Assembly: GCA_035625025.1 (NCBI GenBank)
Contig: DASPQJ010000017.1
Location: 1 to 31,610 of the forward strand
Direction: 5' to 3'
Origin: Bog-793 sp035625025
GTDB lineage: Bacteria > Actinomycetota > Acidimicrobiia > Acidimicrobiales > Bog-793
DNA length: 31,610 bases
Shown: in pieces, positions 1 through 7,150 of the stretch
Numbering within the stretch: position 1 is the first letter of the stretch
Layout of the letters: each line of letters opens with the position of its first letter
Notes under the pieces: generated by a model
What the model was told of the DNA's origin: nothing
Seen by the model: only the letters and a program-made list of their open reading frames with translations
The model's database searches: none
Translations under genes and position numbers: made by a program

Positions 1-195
1 GCCGACCACTGCCCGCCACCCTCCATCTGCTCATCCATGGCTCGACGGTCAGGATCGTTGGCAGATCTCCCGAGGAGGGTGTCTACAAAGTACTGCTCTT
101 AGTAACAGACTCTGTCGGTCATCGCACCGCAGCCTCGTTCATCTTGCGAGTGGTGTAGCCCGTCGGAGAACAGCGAGGTGCTGGCCTGAGGGAGC

Positions 196-216
196 GAAGA
201 CAGAACGCCTGTCTTC
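196..216 (-). terminator. hairpin downstream of tRNA-Val
   Basis: A perfect 8-bp inverted repeat (GAAGACAG at 196-203, CTGTCTTC at 209-216) with a 5-nt loop lies 75 nt past the 3' end of tRNA-Val. No clear U-tract follows on the minus strand. It could end the tRNA transcript, but it may be an unrelated dyad. Nothing else recognisable is seen in 1-290; the open frames there look non-coding. Confidence 0.3.
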
Positions 217-290
217 TGCACGAGGTGTCCGAGCGATCGGACGCGCGAAAGGCCCGCTGCCTAGGGACATCGTTGTGAATTTGGCAACGG

Positions 291-364
291 TGGGCGCTGA
301 GGGACTCGAACCCCCGACCTGCTCGTTGTAAGCGAGCTGCTCTGACCACCTGAGCTAAACGCCC
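291..364 (-). tRNA. tRNA-Val (anticodon TAC)
   Basis: Read on the minus strand, the sequence folds into a full cloverleaf. The 7-bp acceptor stem is GGGCGTT paired with AGCGCCC. The D-arm contains GCTCAG. The anticodon stem GCTCG/CGAGC closes the loop CTTACAA, so the anticodon is TAC and the codon is GTA (Val). The T-arm contains GGTTCGAGTCC. The discriminator base is A at 291. CCA is not encoded, because the next three bases read CCG. Length is 74 nt including the discriminator. Confidence 0.95.
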
Positions 365-380
365 GTCGTGTATTGGTAGA

Positions 381-419
381 CAGCCGTTCCCGAGGTCCGA
401 CAACGCGAGCGAACGGCTG
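381..419 (-). terminator. 9-bp hairpin between lipoprotein gene and tRNA-Val
   Basis: CAGCCGTTC (381-389) and GAACGGCTG (411-419) are perfect inverted repeats with a 21-nt spacer. They lie 56 nt past the lipoprotein stop and just before the tRNA. The position fits a terminator or processing hairpin separating the two. There is no poly-U tract, which is common in high-GC actinobacteria. Confidence 0.45.
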
Positions 420-474
420 ACCGAGCACGCCATCATCGCGCCCCGCATCGAGCTTGTCCCCGGCAGGCGGTCGG

Positions 475-1098
475 TTACGGACTCTCCGAATCCGGTGGCC
501 CGAACGCGTAGACCGTGACCGCTCCGCCGCATGTCTCCACAGAGACGGGAACGCTTAGTGACTCGGACGTCTCGGGGATCGACACGCCGACCGAAGCGAC
601 TGTTGAACACCCCACTCCCCCGACTGGGACGTCGCTCATGATCACGATGAACTCCGCCGAGCCTCCAGTCGACAGCGTCACCAACCCCGGCCGCGGACCC
701 CCGTCGATCACCGAGATGGGAAGCTCCGGTCCTGCTCCAGCACCCGAGGCACTAGACGGTCCGAAGAAGCGAAGCTTCGGATATCCGTCGAGCCCGCACT
801 GTGCCGGAGCCCTGTTGGTCAGCGTGAACACGGTGTACGAAGTCCCCGCGGCCGCCCCGCCCGCCGAGGTTGAAATCCCGAGCACCCCCGTCGAACAGGT
901 CGGCACACCCCCGATCGTCGCCGCGGTCCCCGTCGAGCCGGGAGGCTGCGAGGTCGGTGTCGTGCGGTGTCGGTGGTGGGTCCGCTGCTCGTGCGCGGAA
1001 GACGCACCGTGCACCGAGGACGCACAACCCTCCAGAGCGACACCACCCAAGAGGGCGACAGCCAGGATCAGTCCCCGACGGACGGCTTCTTGTCGCAC
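475..1098 (-). CDS. DUF4232-like lipoprotein
   Basis: A predicted secreted lipoprotein of 207 residues. I chose the GTG at 1098 because it follows a GGGAAAGG Shine-Dalgarno and puts a short Arg-rich n-region directly before a hydrophobic segment and a lipobox (LEGC). A longer frame reaches 1158 but would overlap the upstream dehydrogenase gene. After the lipobox comes a Ser/Thr/His/Pro-rich linker. A beta-rich domain with spaced Cys residues follows: an early CSTG, then APAQCGLDGYP, then a Cys near the C-terminus. That pattern resembles DUF4232 domains of actinobacterial lipoproteins, whose role is unknown. It starts 19 nt after the dehydrogenase stop and is probably the last gene of that transcript. 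Confidence 0.75.
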   Translation of the reverse strand: MRQEAVRRGLILAVALLGGVALEGCASSVHGASSAHEQRTHHRHRTTPTSQPPGSTGTAATIGGVPTCSTGVLGISTSAGGAAAGTSYTVFTLTNRAPAQCGLDGYPKLRFFGPSSASGAGAGPELPISVIDGGPRPGLVTLSTGGSAEFIVIMSDVPVGGVGCSTVASVGVSIPETSESLSVPVSVETCGGAVTVYAFGPPDSESP

Positions 1099-1117
1099 AA
1101 CGCGCCTTTCCCTCTCG

Positions 1118-2371
1118 CTACGGGAACAATCCGCGCAACCGAGTCGCCTCGGCGACACGGCCGAGACCGAGCGCCACGGCGGCCCGCCGCAGCGGCACCT
1201 TCAACGCGATCGACTCCTGCCACGTCGCGTCGAAGGCCCGCTCCATCGTCTCGCGGTGCCGTGTCGAGAAGACGCCCGGCTCCCAGGCGTAACCCTGACG
1301 GGCCTGGGCCCACTCGAAATACGACGCGACCACCCCGCCCGCGTTGGCGAGTACGTCGGGCACGACGGTGATCCCGCGCTCTTCGAGGATCGGGTCGGCC
1401 TCGGGCGTGGTCGGTCCGTTCGCCGCCTCGACGAGCACCCGCCCGCCGAACGACGAGGCCACCTCGGCCGTGATCACACCGTCGAGCGCGGCCGGGATGG
1501 CGAGCTCGCACTCGATCGCGAACAGCGACGCCGGGTCGATCGCGTCGGCGTTCGCAAAACCGGCGACCGTGCCGGCGCGCCTGAAGTGATCGGCGAGAGC
1601 TGCCGGATCGATTCCGCCCGGATTGTGAATCGCGCCGCCCACATCGGCGATCGCGACGACGCGCACGCCGAGCGACGAGAGCAGGTAGACGAGGGGCGCG
1701 CCGACCTTGCCGTAGCCCTGGATGACGGCGCGCGATCCCGTGAACGCCATCCCGAGCTCTCGGAACGTCGCCTGGGCGCAGAGCACGACGCCCGATGACG
1801 TCGCGCCGACATAGCCCACGATCCCCCCGATGGCGATCGGCTTGCCCGTGACCACACCAGGGGTCACGTTGCCCCGCATCATCGAGACGGTGTCCATGAT
1901 CCAGGACATGATCCGGCCGTCGGTGTTCACGTCCGGCGCGGGAACGTCCCGATCCGGACCGAGAAGTGACGAGATATCGAAGGCGTAGCGCCGCGTCAGC
2001 CGCTCGAGCTCAGCCTCCGAAAGCGAAGCCGGGTCGACGACCACCCCGCCCTTGGCGCCGCCGAACGGGATGTCGACAACGGCGCACTTGATGGTCATGT
2101 CCGCGGCGAGTGCCATCACCTCGTGCACGTCGACCGCGGGATGGAACCGGATCCCTCCCTTGCCCGGTCCCCGAGCCGTGCTGTGCTGCACCCGCCATCC
2201 GGTGAAGACCTCGACATGCCCCGCGTCGCGGCGGATCGGGATCGCGACCTCGAGGATCCGCTCCGGCGCGACGATGATCTGGGTGAGTCCCTCCTCGAGA
2301 CCGAGGAGGTGCGCGGCGTCCTGGATCCGGGCCCGGATCGCGTACCAGGGATCTGCGCGCTCGTCGCTCAC
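1118..2371 (-). CDS. gdhA: Glu/Leu/Phe/Val dehydrogenase (glutamate dehydrogenase type)
   Basis: This 417-residue protein has the full ELFV dehydrogenase layout and the usual family length. Substrate-domain motifs are GPGKGGIRFHP (about 68-78), a Lys in MTIKCAV (95), and the catalytic-lysine motif PFGGAKGG (K107), followed by PAPDVNT with D147. The nucleotide-binding motif is GYGKVG (219-224), a variant of the usual GFGNVG. The Asp ending the second strand (about D243) suggests NAD rather than NADP. The C-terminal PDVLANAGGV...SYFEW signature is intact. It probably interconverts glutamate and 2-oxoglutarate, but a branched-chain amino acid preference cannot be excluded. The start is GTG, with GAGGTG five bases upstream. 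Confidence 0.92.
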   Translation of the reverse strand: MSDERADPWYAIRARIQDAAHLLGLEEGLTQIIVAPERILEVAIPIRRDAGHVEVFTGWRVQHSTARGPGKGGIRFHPAVDVHEVMALAADMTIKCAVVDIPFGGAKGGVVVDPASLSEAELERLTRRYAFDISSLLGPDRDVPAPDVNTDGRIMSWIMDTVSMMRGNVTPGVVTGKPIAIGGIVGYVGATSSGVVLCAQATFRELGMAFTGSRAVIQGYGKVGAPLVYLLSSLGVRVVAIADVGGAIHNPGGIDPAALADHFRRAGTVAGFANADAIDPASLFAIECELAIPAALDGVITAEVASSFGGRVLVEAANGPTTPEADPILEERGITVVPDVLANAGGVVASYFEWAQARQGYAWEPGVFSTRHRETMERAFDATWQESIALKVPLRRAAVALGLGRVAEATRLRGLFP

Positions 2372-2420
2372 GGGGTCACCTCGCCACCGCTGCCACTCGG
2401 CAGAGCGTACTGCCGGGTCG

Positions 2421-3329
2421 TCAAACGATGGATCCGCCGGCGTGCACCTTGGATAGGGATTGCCGATCCGACAACTGTTCTGCCTCTCGGCTCGACGAAA
2501 TGAGAGGTGACTGGCTGAGCAGGAGCAACGAGTAGAACATCAGACCGAGGAAAACCCCTTCCACGATCGCGCGCGAACCTGTGGCGTGGACGTGGTCACG
2601 GAACAGCCAGATACCCATGATGATGCTCGACAGCGGGTTGACGATGAGCAGCGCCGCCTGTGACGCGGCCACCGGACCCGCGTCGAGGGCGTGCTGGCTG
2701 ATGATCAGCCCGATCAACCCGGCGACGGCGACCCCGTACGCCTCAGGATGCGAAAAGACGTAGATGACGCCCCGGGGCCACTCGTTGGCGACCGTCTTGA
2801 TGAACGCCGCGGTCAGCGCGAAGCAAATCCCGGCGCTCACGCCGTAGCAGACGGCCCGCCACGAGCGTGGGCCGCGCTGGGCCGCGAGAATGCCGAGCAC
2901 GATGGCGCCCACCGAGGCGACGAGCAGAAGGACCCAGTCGAACTTCGACGGGACGCTGTGGCCCTCCTTTGAGTAGCTGAGCCAGAGAAAGACCGCGAGA
3001 CCGATCGCGGTTCCGAACACGGCCACCCAGTCGGTCCATTTGAGGGCGTGGTGAAACCATGTGCCGAGGATGATGACGAGGAAGAGGATCTCGGTGACCA
3101 TGATCGGCTGCACGGTCGACAGGTTCCCGAAGGACAAGGCGATCGCTTGCAGCATGAAGCTTCCCGTCGTCAGGGCGAGGCCCACGAACCAGATCGGCCG
3201 ACGAAGAACGGCCGCCATCAGCCGGTGATTGACCTTACCCACCAGACTGGCCTCCTCGACGCCGAGTCGTTGGAGAACGGTCGCGAACGCGTTCGCCACC
3301 GCAGCGAGAAGCGCCAGCCCGAAGACCAT
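2421..3329 (-). CDS. DMT-superfamily (EamA-like) transporter
   Basis: An integral membrane protein of 302 residues with about nine or ten hydrophobic helices. Two half-repeats are visible: a helix pair near the N-terminus (VANAFATVLQRLG, then the LTTGSFMLQAIAL region) and a second set after about residue 130. This is typical of drug/metabolite transporter family members, which are often annotated only as DMT transporters. The substrate is not predictable. The start ATG has no Shine-Dalgarno but sits 7 nt after a TATAAC box, so the message may be leaderless. It lies 36 nt after rnhB and 49 nt before the dehydrogenase gene, all on the same strand. Confidence 0.85.
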   Translation of the reverse strand: MVFGLALLAAVANAFATVLQRLGVEEASLVGKVNHRLMAAVLRRPIWFVGLALTTGSFMLQAIALSFGNLSTVQPIMVTEILFLVIILGTWFHHALKWTDWVAVFGTAIGLAVFLWLSYSKEGHSVPSKFDWVLLLVASVGAIVLGILAAQRGPRSWRAVCYGVSAGICFALTAAFIKTVANEWPRGVIYVFSHPEAYGVAVAGLIGLIISQHALDAGPVAASQAALLIVNPLSSIIMGIWLFRDHVHATGSRAIVEGVFLGLMFYSLLLLSQSPLISSSREAEQLSDRQSLSKVHAGGSIV

Positions 3330-3336
3330 TTGGACT

Positions 3337-3342
3337 GTTATA
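3337..3342 (-). promoter_or_regulatory. putative -10 box of a leaderless transporter transcript
   Basis: TATAAC on the minus strand matches 5 of 6 consensus bases and ends 7 nt before the transporter ATG at 3329. The predicted transcription start therefore coincides with the A of ATG. No -35 is evident and no Shine-Dalgarno is present. This points to a leaderless internal promoter after rnhB. Confidence 0.45.
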
Positions 3343-3365
3343 GCCGGTGCGAGCCGAACGACGCC

Positions 3366-4022
3366 TTAGACCCTGGAGCGGTCTCGTTCGGTGAACGGGT
3401 CGACCGGCTTGACCGACCAGGTGAGCCGATGGATTGGTGTCGTCCCCAGGCGGGCCACCGCCAGGCGATGCTCGATCGACGCGTACCCCTTGTTCCGCTC
3501 GAAGCCGTAACCGGGATGGATCTCGGCGGCCGCGGTCATCAATCGATCCCGGGTCACCTTGGCGAGGATCGACGCCGCCGCGACGACTGCACAGAGGCGG
3601 TCAGCCCTGACGACACTGACCGCTCCCGACCGCCCCGTGAAATTCCGCGGTCCGTCGACGATGATTCCGTCCGGCGAGACGTCGAGACCTTCCAGCGCCC
3701 GCCGGGCAGCCAGGCGTAGTGCTGCGGCCATGCCGAGATCGTCGCACTCCACGGCGCTCGCGTGCCCGATCGCGTGGCAGCAGAGGTGCCTGAGGACGGG
3801 CGCGAGAAGCCCTTCACGTTGTCGCGGCGAGAGCAGCTTCGAGTCGCGCACTCCTGCCGGAAACGTCTCGAGACTGTCGCGTGAGACGACCGCGACGCAG
3901 ACTGTGAGCGGTCCCGCCCAGGCGCCCCGACCGACTTCGTCGATCCCCGCGACGGTCCGGCAACCTGCGGCGACGAGCTGCCTCTCCACCTCGACCCCCG
4001 CATCTCGGTCCGCCGCAGGCAT
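3366..4022 (-). CDS. rnhB: ribonuclease HII
   Basis: RNase HII cleaves the RNA strand of RNA-DNA hybrids and initiates ribonucleotide excision. The 218-residue protein is the usual length. The acidic active site is complete: D28 and E29 in GIDEVGRG, D123 in IIVDGP and D141 in RADRLCAVVAAAS. The supporting motifs RDSKLL, AAASILAKVTRDR and GYGFERNKGY are all present. The ATG at 4022 is preceded by GAAGGA. It starts 11 nt after the gpsA stop, so the two are very likely co-transcribed. Confidence 0.95.
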   Translation of the reverse strand: MPAADRDAGVEVERQLVAAGCRTVAGIDEVGRGAWAGPLTVCVAVVSRDSLETFPAGVRDSKLLSPRQREGLLAPVLRHLCCHAIGHASAVECDDLGMAAALRLAARRALEGLDVSPDGIIVDGPRNFTGRSGAVSVVRADRLCAVVAAASILAKVTRDRLMTAAAEIHPGYGFERNKGYASIEHRLAVARLGTTPIHRLTWSVKPVDPFTERDRSRV

Positions 4023-4032
4023 CGAGGATCCT

Positions 4033-5082
4033 TCAGGGAACCTGCCACTCGCCGCGGGTTCCTCTGCGGGCTTTGTCCCCCAAGTTGACGAGGTCCTCGA
4101 CCTCGGACCGCGGCGCGCGGCGCATGAGCAGTGGGATCGCCTCCGAGGGAGGACGGTTCCCGTAGCACACGGCGACGACCTGCTCGGCCACGGGAACTTC
4201 GACCCCGAGCCGGCGCGCGAGATCGACGACCGGCCGACAGGTCTTCACTCCCTCGGCGACCATGCGGGTTCGGCCGACCACGTGCTGGAGCGACTGGCCC
4301 TGTCCGAGCGCGACGCCGACCGCGAAGTTGCGGCTCTTCGGGCTTGTACAGGTCGCGACGAGATCGCCGAGTCCCGCGAGTCCGGCGAATGTGGGCGGCT
4401 CGCCTCCGAGCGCGACCCCGAGACGGGTGAGCTCGGCGAGAGACCGGGTGACCAGTGCGGCCCGGGTATTGTCACCGAACCCGAGCCCGATCGACATCCC
4501 GCTCGCGATGGCCAAGACGTTCTTCACCGCCCCGGCGATCTCGCAGCCAATCAGATCCGGGTTCGTGTAGAGACGGAGGGTCTCGGTCGCGAATAGATCC
4601 CGGACCTCGACGGCGAGGCTCTCGTCCGCAAAGGCGATCACCGACGCCGTGGGCTGTCCACCACACACCTCCGCGGCCAGGTTCGGTCCCGTGAGGACCC
4701 CGACGGCGTGGCCCGGCCAGCACTCTTCGACGATCTGGGAGATCCGAGCCATCGTCTCCTGTTCGAGACCTTTCGAGAGACTGAGCACGGGCACGCCGGC
4801 CGGAACCGATCCTGCCGCGGCGCTGAGAACGGTCCGTACGCCGTGACTTGGAAGGGCGATCACGACGAACTCGGCTTCGCGTAGCGCGTCCTCGAGCGAC
4901 GAGGTCGCCCGCAGTTGATCCGGGAGACGCAGATCCCCGAGGTAGAAGGCGTTCGTCCTCCGGTCGCGTATCTCGGCGGCCACCGCTTCCGAACGCGACC
5001 ACAGCGTCGTGGTTGTGCGCGCCGCAACGAGGGACGCGATCGTCGTCCCCCAGGAGCCGGCGCCGAGCACGACGAGGTTCAT
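4033..5082 (-). CDS. gpsA: NAD(P)-dependent glycerol-3-phosphate dehydrogenase
   Basis: GpsA reduces dihydroxyacetone phosphate to sn-glycerol 3-phosphate for phospholipid synthesis. The 349-residue protein starts with the dinucleotide-binding motif VLGAGSWGT. It also carries SLSKGLE, the LTGPNLAAEV motif, the catalytic lysine in AGAVKNVLAIASG, and NTRAALVTRSLAE. The frame extends to a GTG at 5088. The ATG at 5082 is preferred because AGGAGG lies 5 nt upstream of it and overlaps the GTG. It is the first gene of the minus-strand run with rnhB and diverges from cofC. Confidence 0.95.
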   Translation of the reverse strand: MNLVVLGAGSWGTTIASLVAARTTTTLWSRSEAVAAEIRDRRTNAFYLGDLRLPDQLRATSSLEDALREAEFVVIALPSHGVRTVLSAAAGSVPAGVPVLSLSKGLEQETMARISQIVEECWPGHAVGVLTGPNLAAEVCGGQPTASVIAFADESLAVEVRDLFATETLRLYTNPDLIGCEIAGAVKNVLAIASGMSIGLGFGDNTRAALVTRSLAELTRLGVALGGEPPTFAGLAGLGDLVATCTSPKSRNFAVGVALGQGQSLQHVVGRTRMVAEGVKTCRPVVDLARRLGVEVPVAEQVVAVCYGNRPPSEAIPLLMRRAPRSEVEDLVNLGDKARRGTRGEWQVP

Positions 5083-5186
5083 CGACACCTCCTCACCGAT
5101 TCGTCGGCCTCAGGCGCAAACTGCCGACCACGTTCGCCACGCTAATGCTCGCCATTCCGGACAGTGATGCGATGGCGACGAGACGA

Positions 5187-5208
5187 CGCGCCCCATGCGA
5201 TGGGCGCG
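5187..5208. promoter_or_regulatory. strong palindrome between gpsA and cofC
   Basis: CGCG at 5187-5190 and at 5205-5208 flank CCCAT-GCG-ATGGG. The result is a 9-bp stem with one bulged C and a 3-nt loop. The 9-mer ATGCGATGG also occurs at 5167-5175, forming a direct repeat with the palindrome. It lies in the 171-bp divergent intergenic region, so it could be an operator for either gene or an RNA hairpin in the gpsA leader. Confidence 0.35.
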
Positions 5209-5241
5209 AATCGGCTCTTCGGCACACAACGGGGTCGACCG

Positions 5242-5247
5242 TAGACT
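5242..5247 (+). promoter_or_regulatory. putative -10 box of leaderless cofC
   Basis: TAGACT fits TANNNT and ends 6 nt before the cofC GTG. No Shine-Dalgarno is visible upstream of that GTG. The spacing puts the transcription start at or next to the start codon, as in leaderless actinobacterial mRNAs. No convincing -35 is seen. Confidence 0.4.
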
Positions 5248-5253
5248 GCCGGC

Positions 5254-5865
5254 GTGCGCGCCGTGCTCGTACCCGTGAAATCGTTCCGCCTGGCCAAGAT
5301 CCGGCTCGCACCCGTGCTCGACGACGAGGCGAGAAAGAGACTCGCGCGTGACCTCGCCGAGATCGTGGTGTCGGCCGCCAAGGACGCGCCAGTCCATGTC
5401 GTCTGCGACGACGGCGAGGTCGCGGACTGGGCTGTCCAGCGGGGCGCGACGGTCCTCTATGCACCGGGGCTCGGGCTCTCGGCAGCGGTGGAGGCCGGTG
5501 TGAAGTATGTCGCCGAGAAGGGATTCTCACTCGCGGTCGTCGCCCACGCCGATCTGCCGTTCGTGACCGACCTGACGAGTTTCGGGTCGCCGTCAGAGGT
5601 CACGCTCGCACCCGACCGCAAGGCAGATGGCACGAACGTCGCTGCGGTGCCGGCGAGTGCGGGCTTCCACTTCTCGTACGGGCCGGGTTCCTTCGACCGG
5701 CACAGACGCGAGGCCGAACGACTCGGACTCCGCTGCACGATCGTCGACGATTGGCGGCTTTCCTCGGATGTCGATCTGCCCGCGGACCTCGAACTCGTCC
5801 CACGCGCCGAGGCGCGACTCCGCACAGATGCCCCCGGGAGGCCTCAGCAACCGAGGACATCGTGA
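5254..5865 (+). CDS. cofC: 2-phospho-L-lactate / phosphoenolpyruvate guanylyltransferase
   Basis: CofC (FbiD in actinobacteria) transfers GMP onto 2-phospholactate or PEP to start the side-chain assembly of coenzyme F420. The 203-residue protein opens with the family signature VLVPVKSFRLAKIRLAP, the nucleotide-binding loop. A central AVVAHADLPF segment corresponds to the metal-binding region of these nucleotidyltransferases. The C-terminal motifs GPGSFDRHRREAERLG and DVDLPADLELV are also typical. The start is GTG, probably translated from a leaderless message. No other F420 gene is in the window. In-frame start alternatives are lacking, so the N-terminus is fairly sure. Confidence 0.9.
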   Translation: MRAVLVPVKSFRLAKIRLAPVLDDEARKRLARDLAEIVVSAAKDAPVHVVCDDGEVADWAVQRGATVLYAPGLGLSAAVEAGVKYVAEKGFSLAVVAHADLPFVTDLTSFGSPSEVTLAPDRKADGTNVAAVPASAGFHFSYGPGSFDRHRREAERLGLRCTIVDDWRLSSDVDLPADLELVPRAEARLRTDAPGRPQQPRTS

Positions 5866-6089
5866 GGCCGAGAATGCCTCGCGGCACCGGAGATGCTGCC
5901 GGGTGTCACAAGCGACCGGCTTGGCGAGCGCGGCGGTCAGGTTCCTCAGACGAGAGTGATCCGGCGGCCCGGCGGCTGGTCTCAGGCTGGACACGTTCCG
6001 CGCCCGGCGACGGCCTGAGCCGCTCGGCGCGCTGCACGCCGCGGACGAGCGACGGAAGATTGTTTCAGAGTGCTCGCGGCACGAACGAC
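5866..6089. other. intergenic, no gene seen
   Basis: The 282 bp between the convergent genes cofC and hup contain no frame with coding character. Apart from the hairpin at 6090-6129, I see no recognisable feature. Confidence 0.5.
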
Positions 6090-6129
6090 CCGCTCTGAGC
6101 CCTGGCTGGATTGTCAGGACTCAGAGCGG
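6090..6129 (-). terminator. intrinsic-like terminator of hup
   Basis: CCGCTCTGAG (6090-6099) and CTCAGAGCGG (6120-6129) form a perfect 10-bp stem. After one mismatch it extends by four inner pairs (CCTG/CAGG), leaving a 10-nt loop. It begins 18 nt past the hup stop codon. No U-tract follows on either strand. It may act on both converging transcripts. Confidence 0.6.
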
Positions 6130-6147
6130 AGGCGAAACGTTCGGCTT

Positions 6148-6834
6148 TCAGTGTCGTGCCGCTGCGTGACGAGCTGAAGCCTTGCGGGCCGGGGCCTTGC
6201 GGGCCGGGGCCTTCTTCGCTGGAGGACGCTTCGCAGGTCGCTTGCGTGCTGGAACTCGCTTCGCCGGAGCCTTGTGGGCCGGAGCCTTCTTCGCAGGGGC
6301 CTTGCGGGCCGGAGCCTTCTTCGCAGGGGCCTTGCGGGCCGGCCGCTTCTTGGCGGGAGCCTTCTTGGCGGGAGCCTTCTTCACTACCTTCTTGGCACCG
6401 ACCTTCTTGGCGGGGGCGTGCTTCACAACCTTCTTCGCCCCAGCCTTCTTCACTACCTTCTTCGCCCCAGCCTTCTTTGCGGCCTTCTTCGGCGCAGCCT
6501 TGCGGGCGGGAACGACCTTCTTCGCCACCGGCGCGGGCGCCGGCTTCTGAAGGACGGCGCTCGAGTTCAGGTCCGCCTTCAACTGGACGCCCGGGGTGAA
6601 CCCAATGCCCTTGGACGCCCTGATGTAGACGGGAGCACCCGTTTGCGGATTCCGTCCGCTGCGCGCCTTACGTTCCCGCAGTTTGAATGTGCCAAAACCA
6701 GTGATGCGGATCGGAACCCCCGCGCGCACGCCCCTGGTGATCTCGTAAACGAGCGAATCGAGCGCGGACTCCGATTGCTGACGAGTCAGTCCCGTGTCGC
6801 CACTGACTGCCCCGATCAGTTCGGTTCTATTCAC
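6148..6834 (-). CDS. hup: HU-family nucleoid protein with long basic tail
   Basis: A nucleoid-associated protein of 228 residues. Residues 1-90 form a complete HU fold, starting VNRTELIGAVS and including ITGFGTFKLRER and the DNA-intercalating arm RNPQTGAPVYI. After about residue 95 comes a roughly 130-residue tail of PAKKA, GAKKVVKK and PARKA repeats. It resembles histone H1 tails and the tails of mycobacterial HupB. The frame extends to 6897, but the GTG at 6834 follows AGGAGG by 5 nt and gives the canonical HU N-terminus. Tail length is expected to vary between strains because the coding DNA is repetitive. The gene ends at a strong hairpin facing cofC. Confidence 0.93.
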   Translation of the reverse strand: MNRTELIGAVSGDTGLTRQQSESALDSLVYEITRGVRAGVPIRITGFGTFKLRERKARSGRNPQTGAPVYIRASKGIGFTPGVQLKADLNSSAVLQKPAPAPVAKKVVPARKAAPKKAAKKAGAKKVVKKAGAKKVVKHAPAKKVGAKKVVKKAPAKKAPAKKRPARKAPAKKAPARKAPAKKAPAHKAPAKRVPARKRPAKRPPAKKAPARKAPARKASARHAAARH

Positions 6835-6868
6835 GGCCACCTCCTGTAAGTGTGGTGTAGCCGATGCA

Positions 6869-6897
6869 ATAAAAGGCGATTTGGCCGCGAAATGCAA
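6869..6897 (-). promoter_or_regulatory. hup: putative hup promoter
   Basis: On the minus strand TTGCAT (6897-6892) and TTTTAT (6874-6869) are separated by exactly 17 nt. They lie about 35 nt upstream of the hup GTG. The -10 matches 4 of 6 and the -35 matches 3 of 6 consensus bases. This is an inference from position and spacing only. Confidence 0.35.
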
Positions 6898-6988
6898 GCA
6901 TTTGCGACCTGACGACGCGTCTTTCTCACAGTTCCGCGACCAGAACTCTCGACGGCTGTGCCGTCGAGGAGCGGCAGCGCCAACGTGT

Positions 6989-7084
6989 CCCTTGTAATTA
7001 AGGGCTTCTCAGGCCAACTGTGTTCACGCACAGAGAACACTCATTGCGGATCGATCGGTAGGAACTTCGTGAGCACGCGCGTGC
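6989..7084. promoter_or_regulatory. cluster of three dyads upstream of the VirD4-like gene
   Basis: Three inverted repeats lie in the roughly 315-bp gene-free gap between hup and the coupling-protein gene. They are CCCTT-N6-AAGGG (6989-7004, AT-rich centre), GTGTTC-N9-GAACAC (7020-7040) and the perfect 12-bp palindrome GCACGCGCGTGC (7073-7084). They may be operators for the downstream gene or remnants of a transfer origin. No nic-site consensus can be assigned by eye. Confidence 0.3.
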
Positions 7085-7150
7085 GACGATGCTTTCACGA
7101 CGTCGTTCACGGCTCTGAAGGACAAATCGAGCAGGGACGCGCTGGCACGC

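Noticed and set aside
515..1798. 427-residue plus-strand open frame
   Set aside because: It is antisense to the DUF4232-like lipoprotein and the dehydrogenase, both supported by motifs and ribosome sites; high GC creates long antisense frames.
6111..6599. plus-strand frame with Gly/Cys/Pro and Ser/Gln repeats resembling a collagen-like protein
   Set aside because: It is the antisense reading of the repetitive Lys/Ala tail of HU; no ribosome site or signal peptide.
7020..7040. LexA (SOS) box at GTGTTC-N9-GAACAC
   Set aside because: The actinobacterial box is GAAC-N4-GTTC; here the half-sites are in the opposite order and spaced by nine bases.
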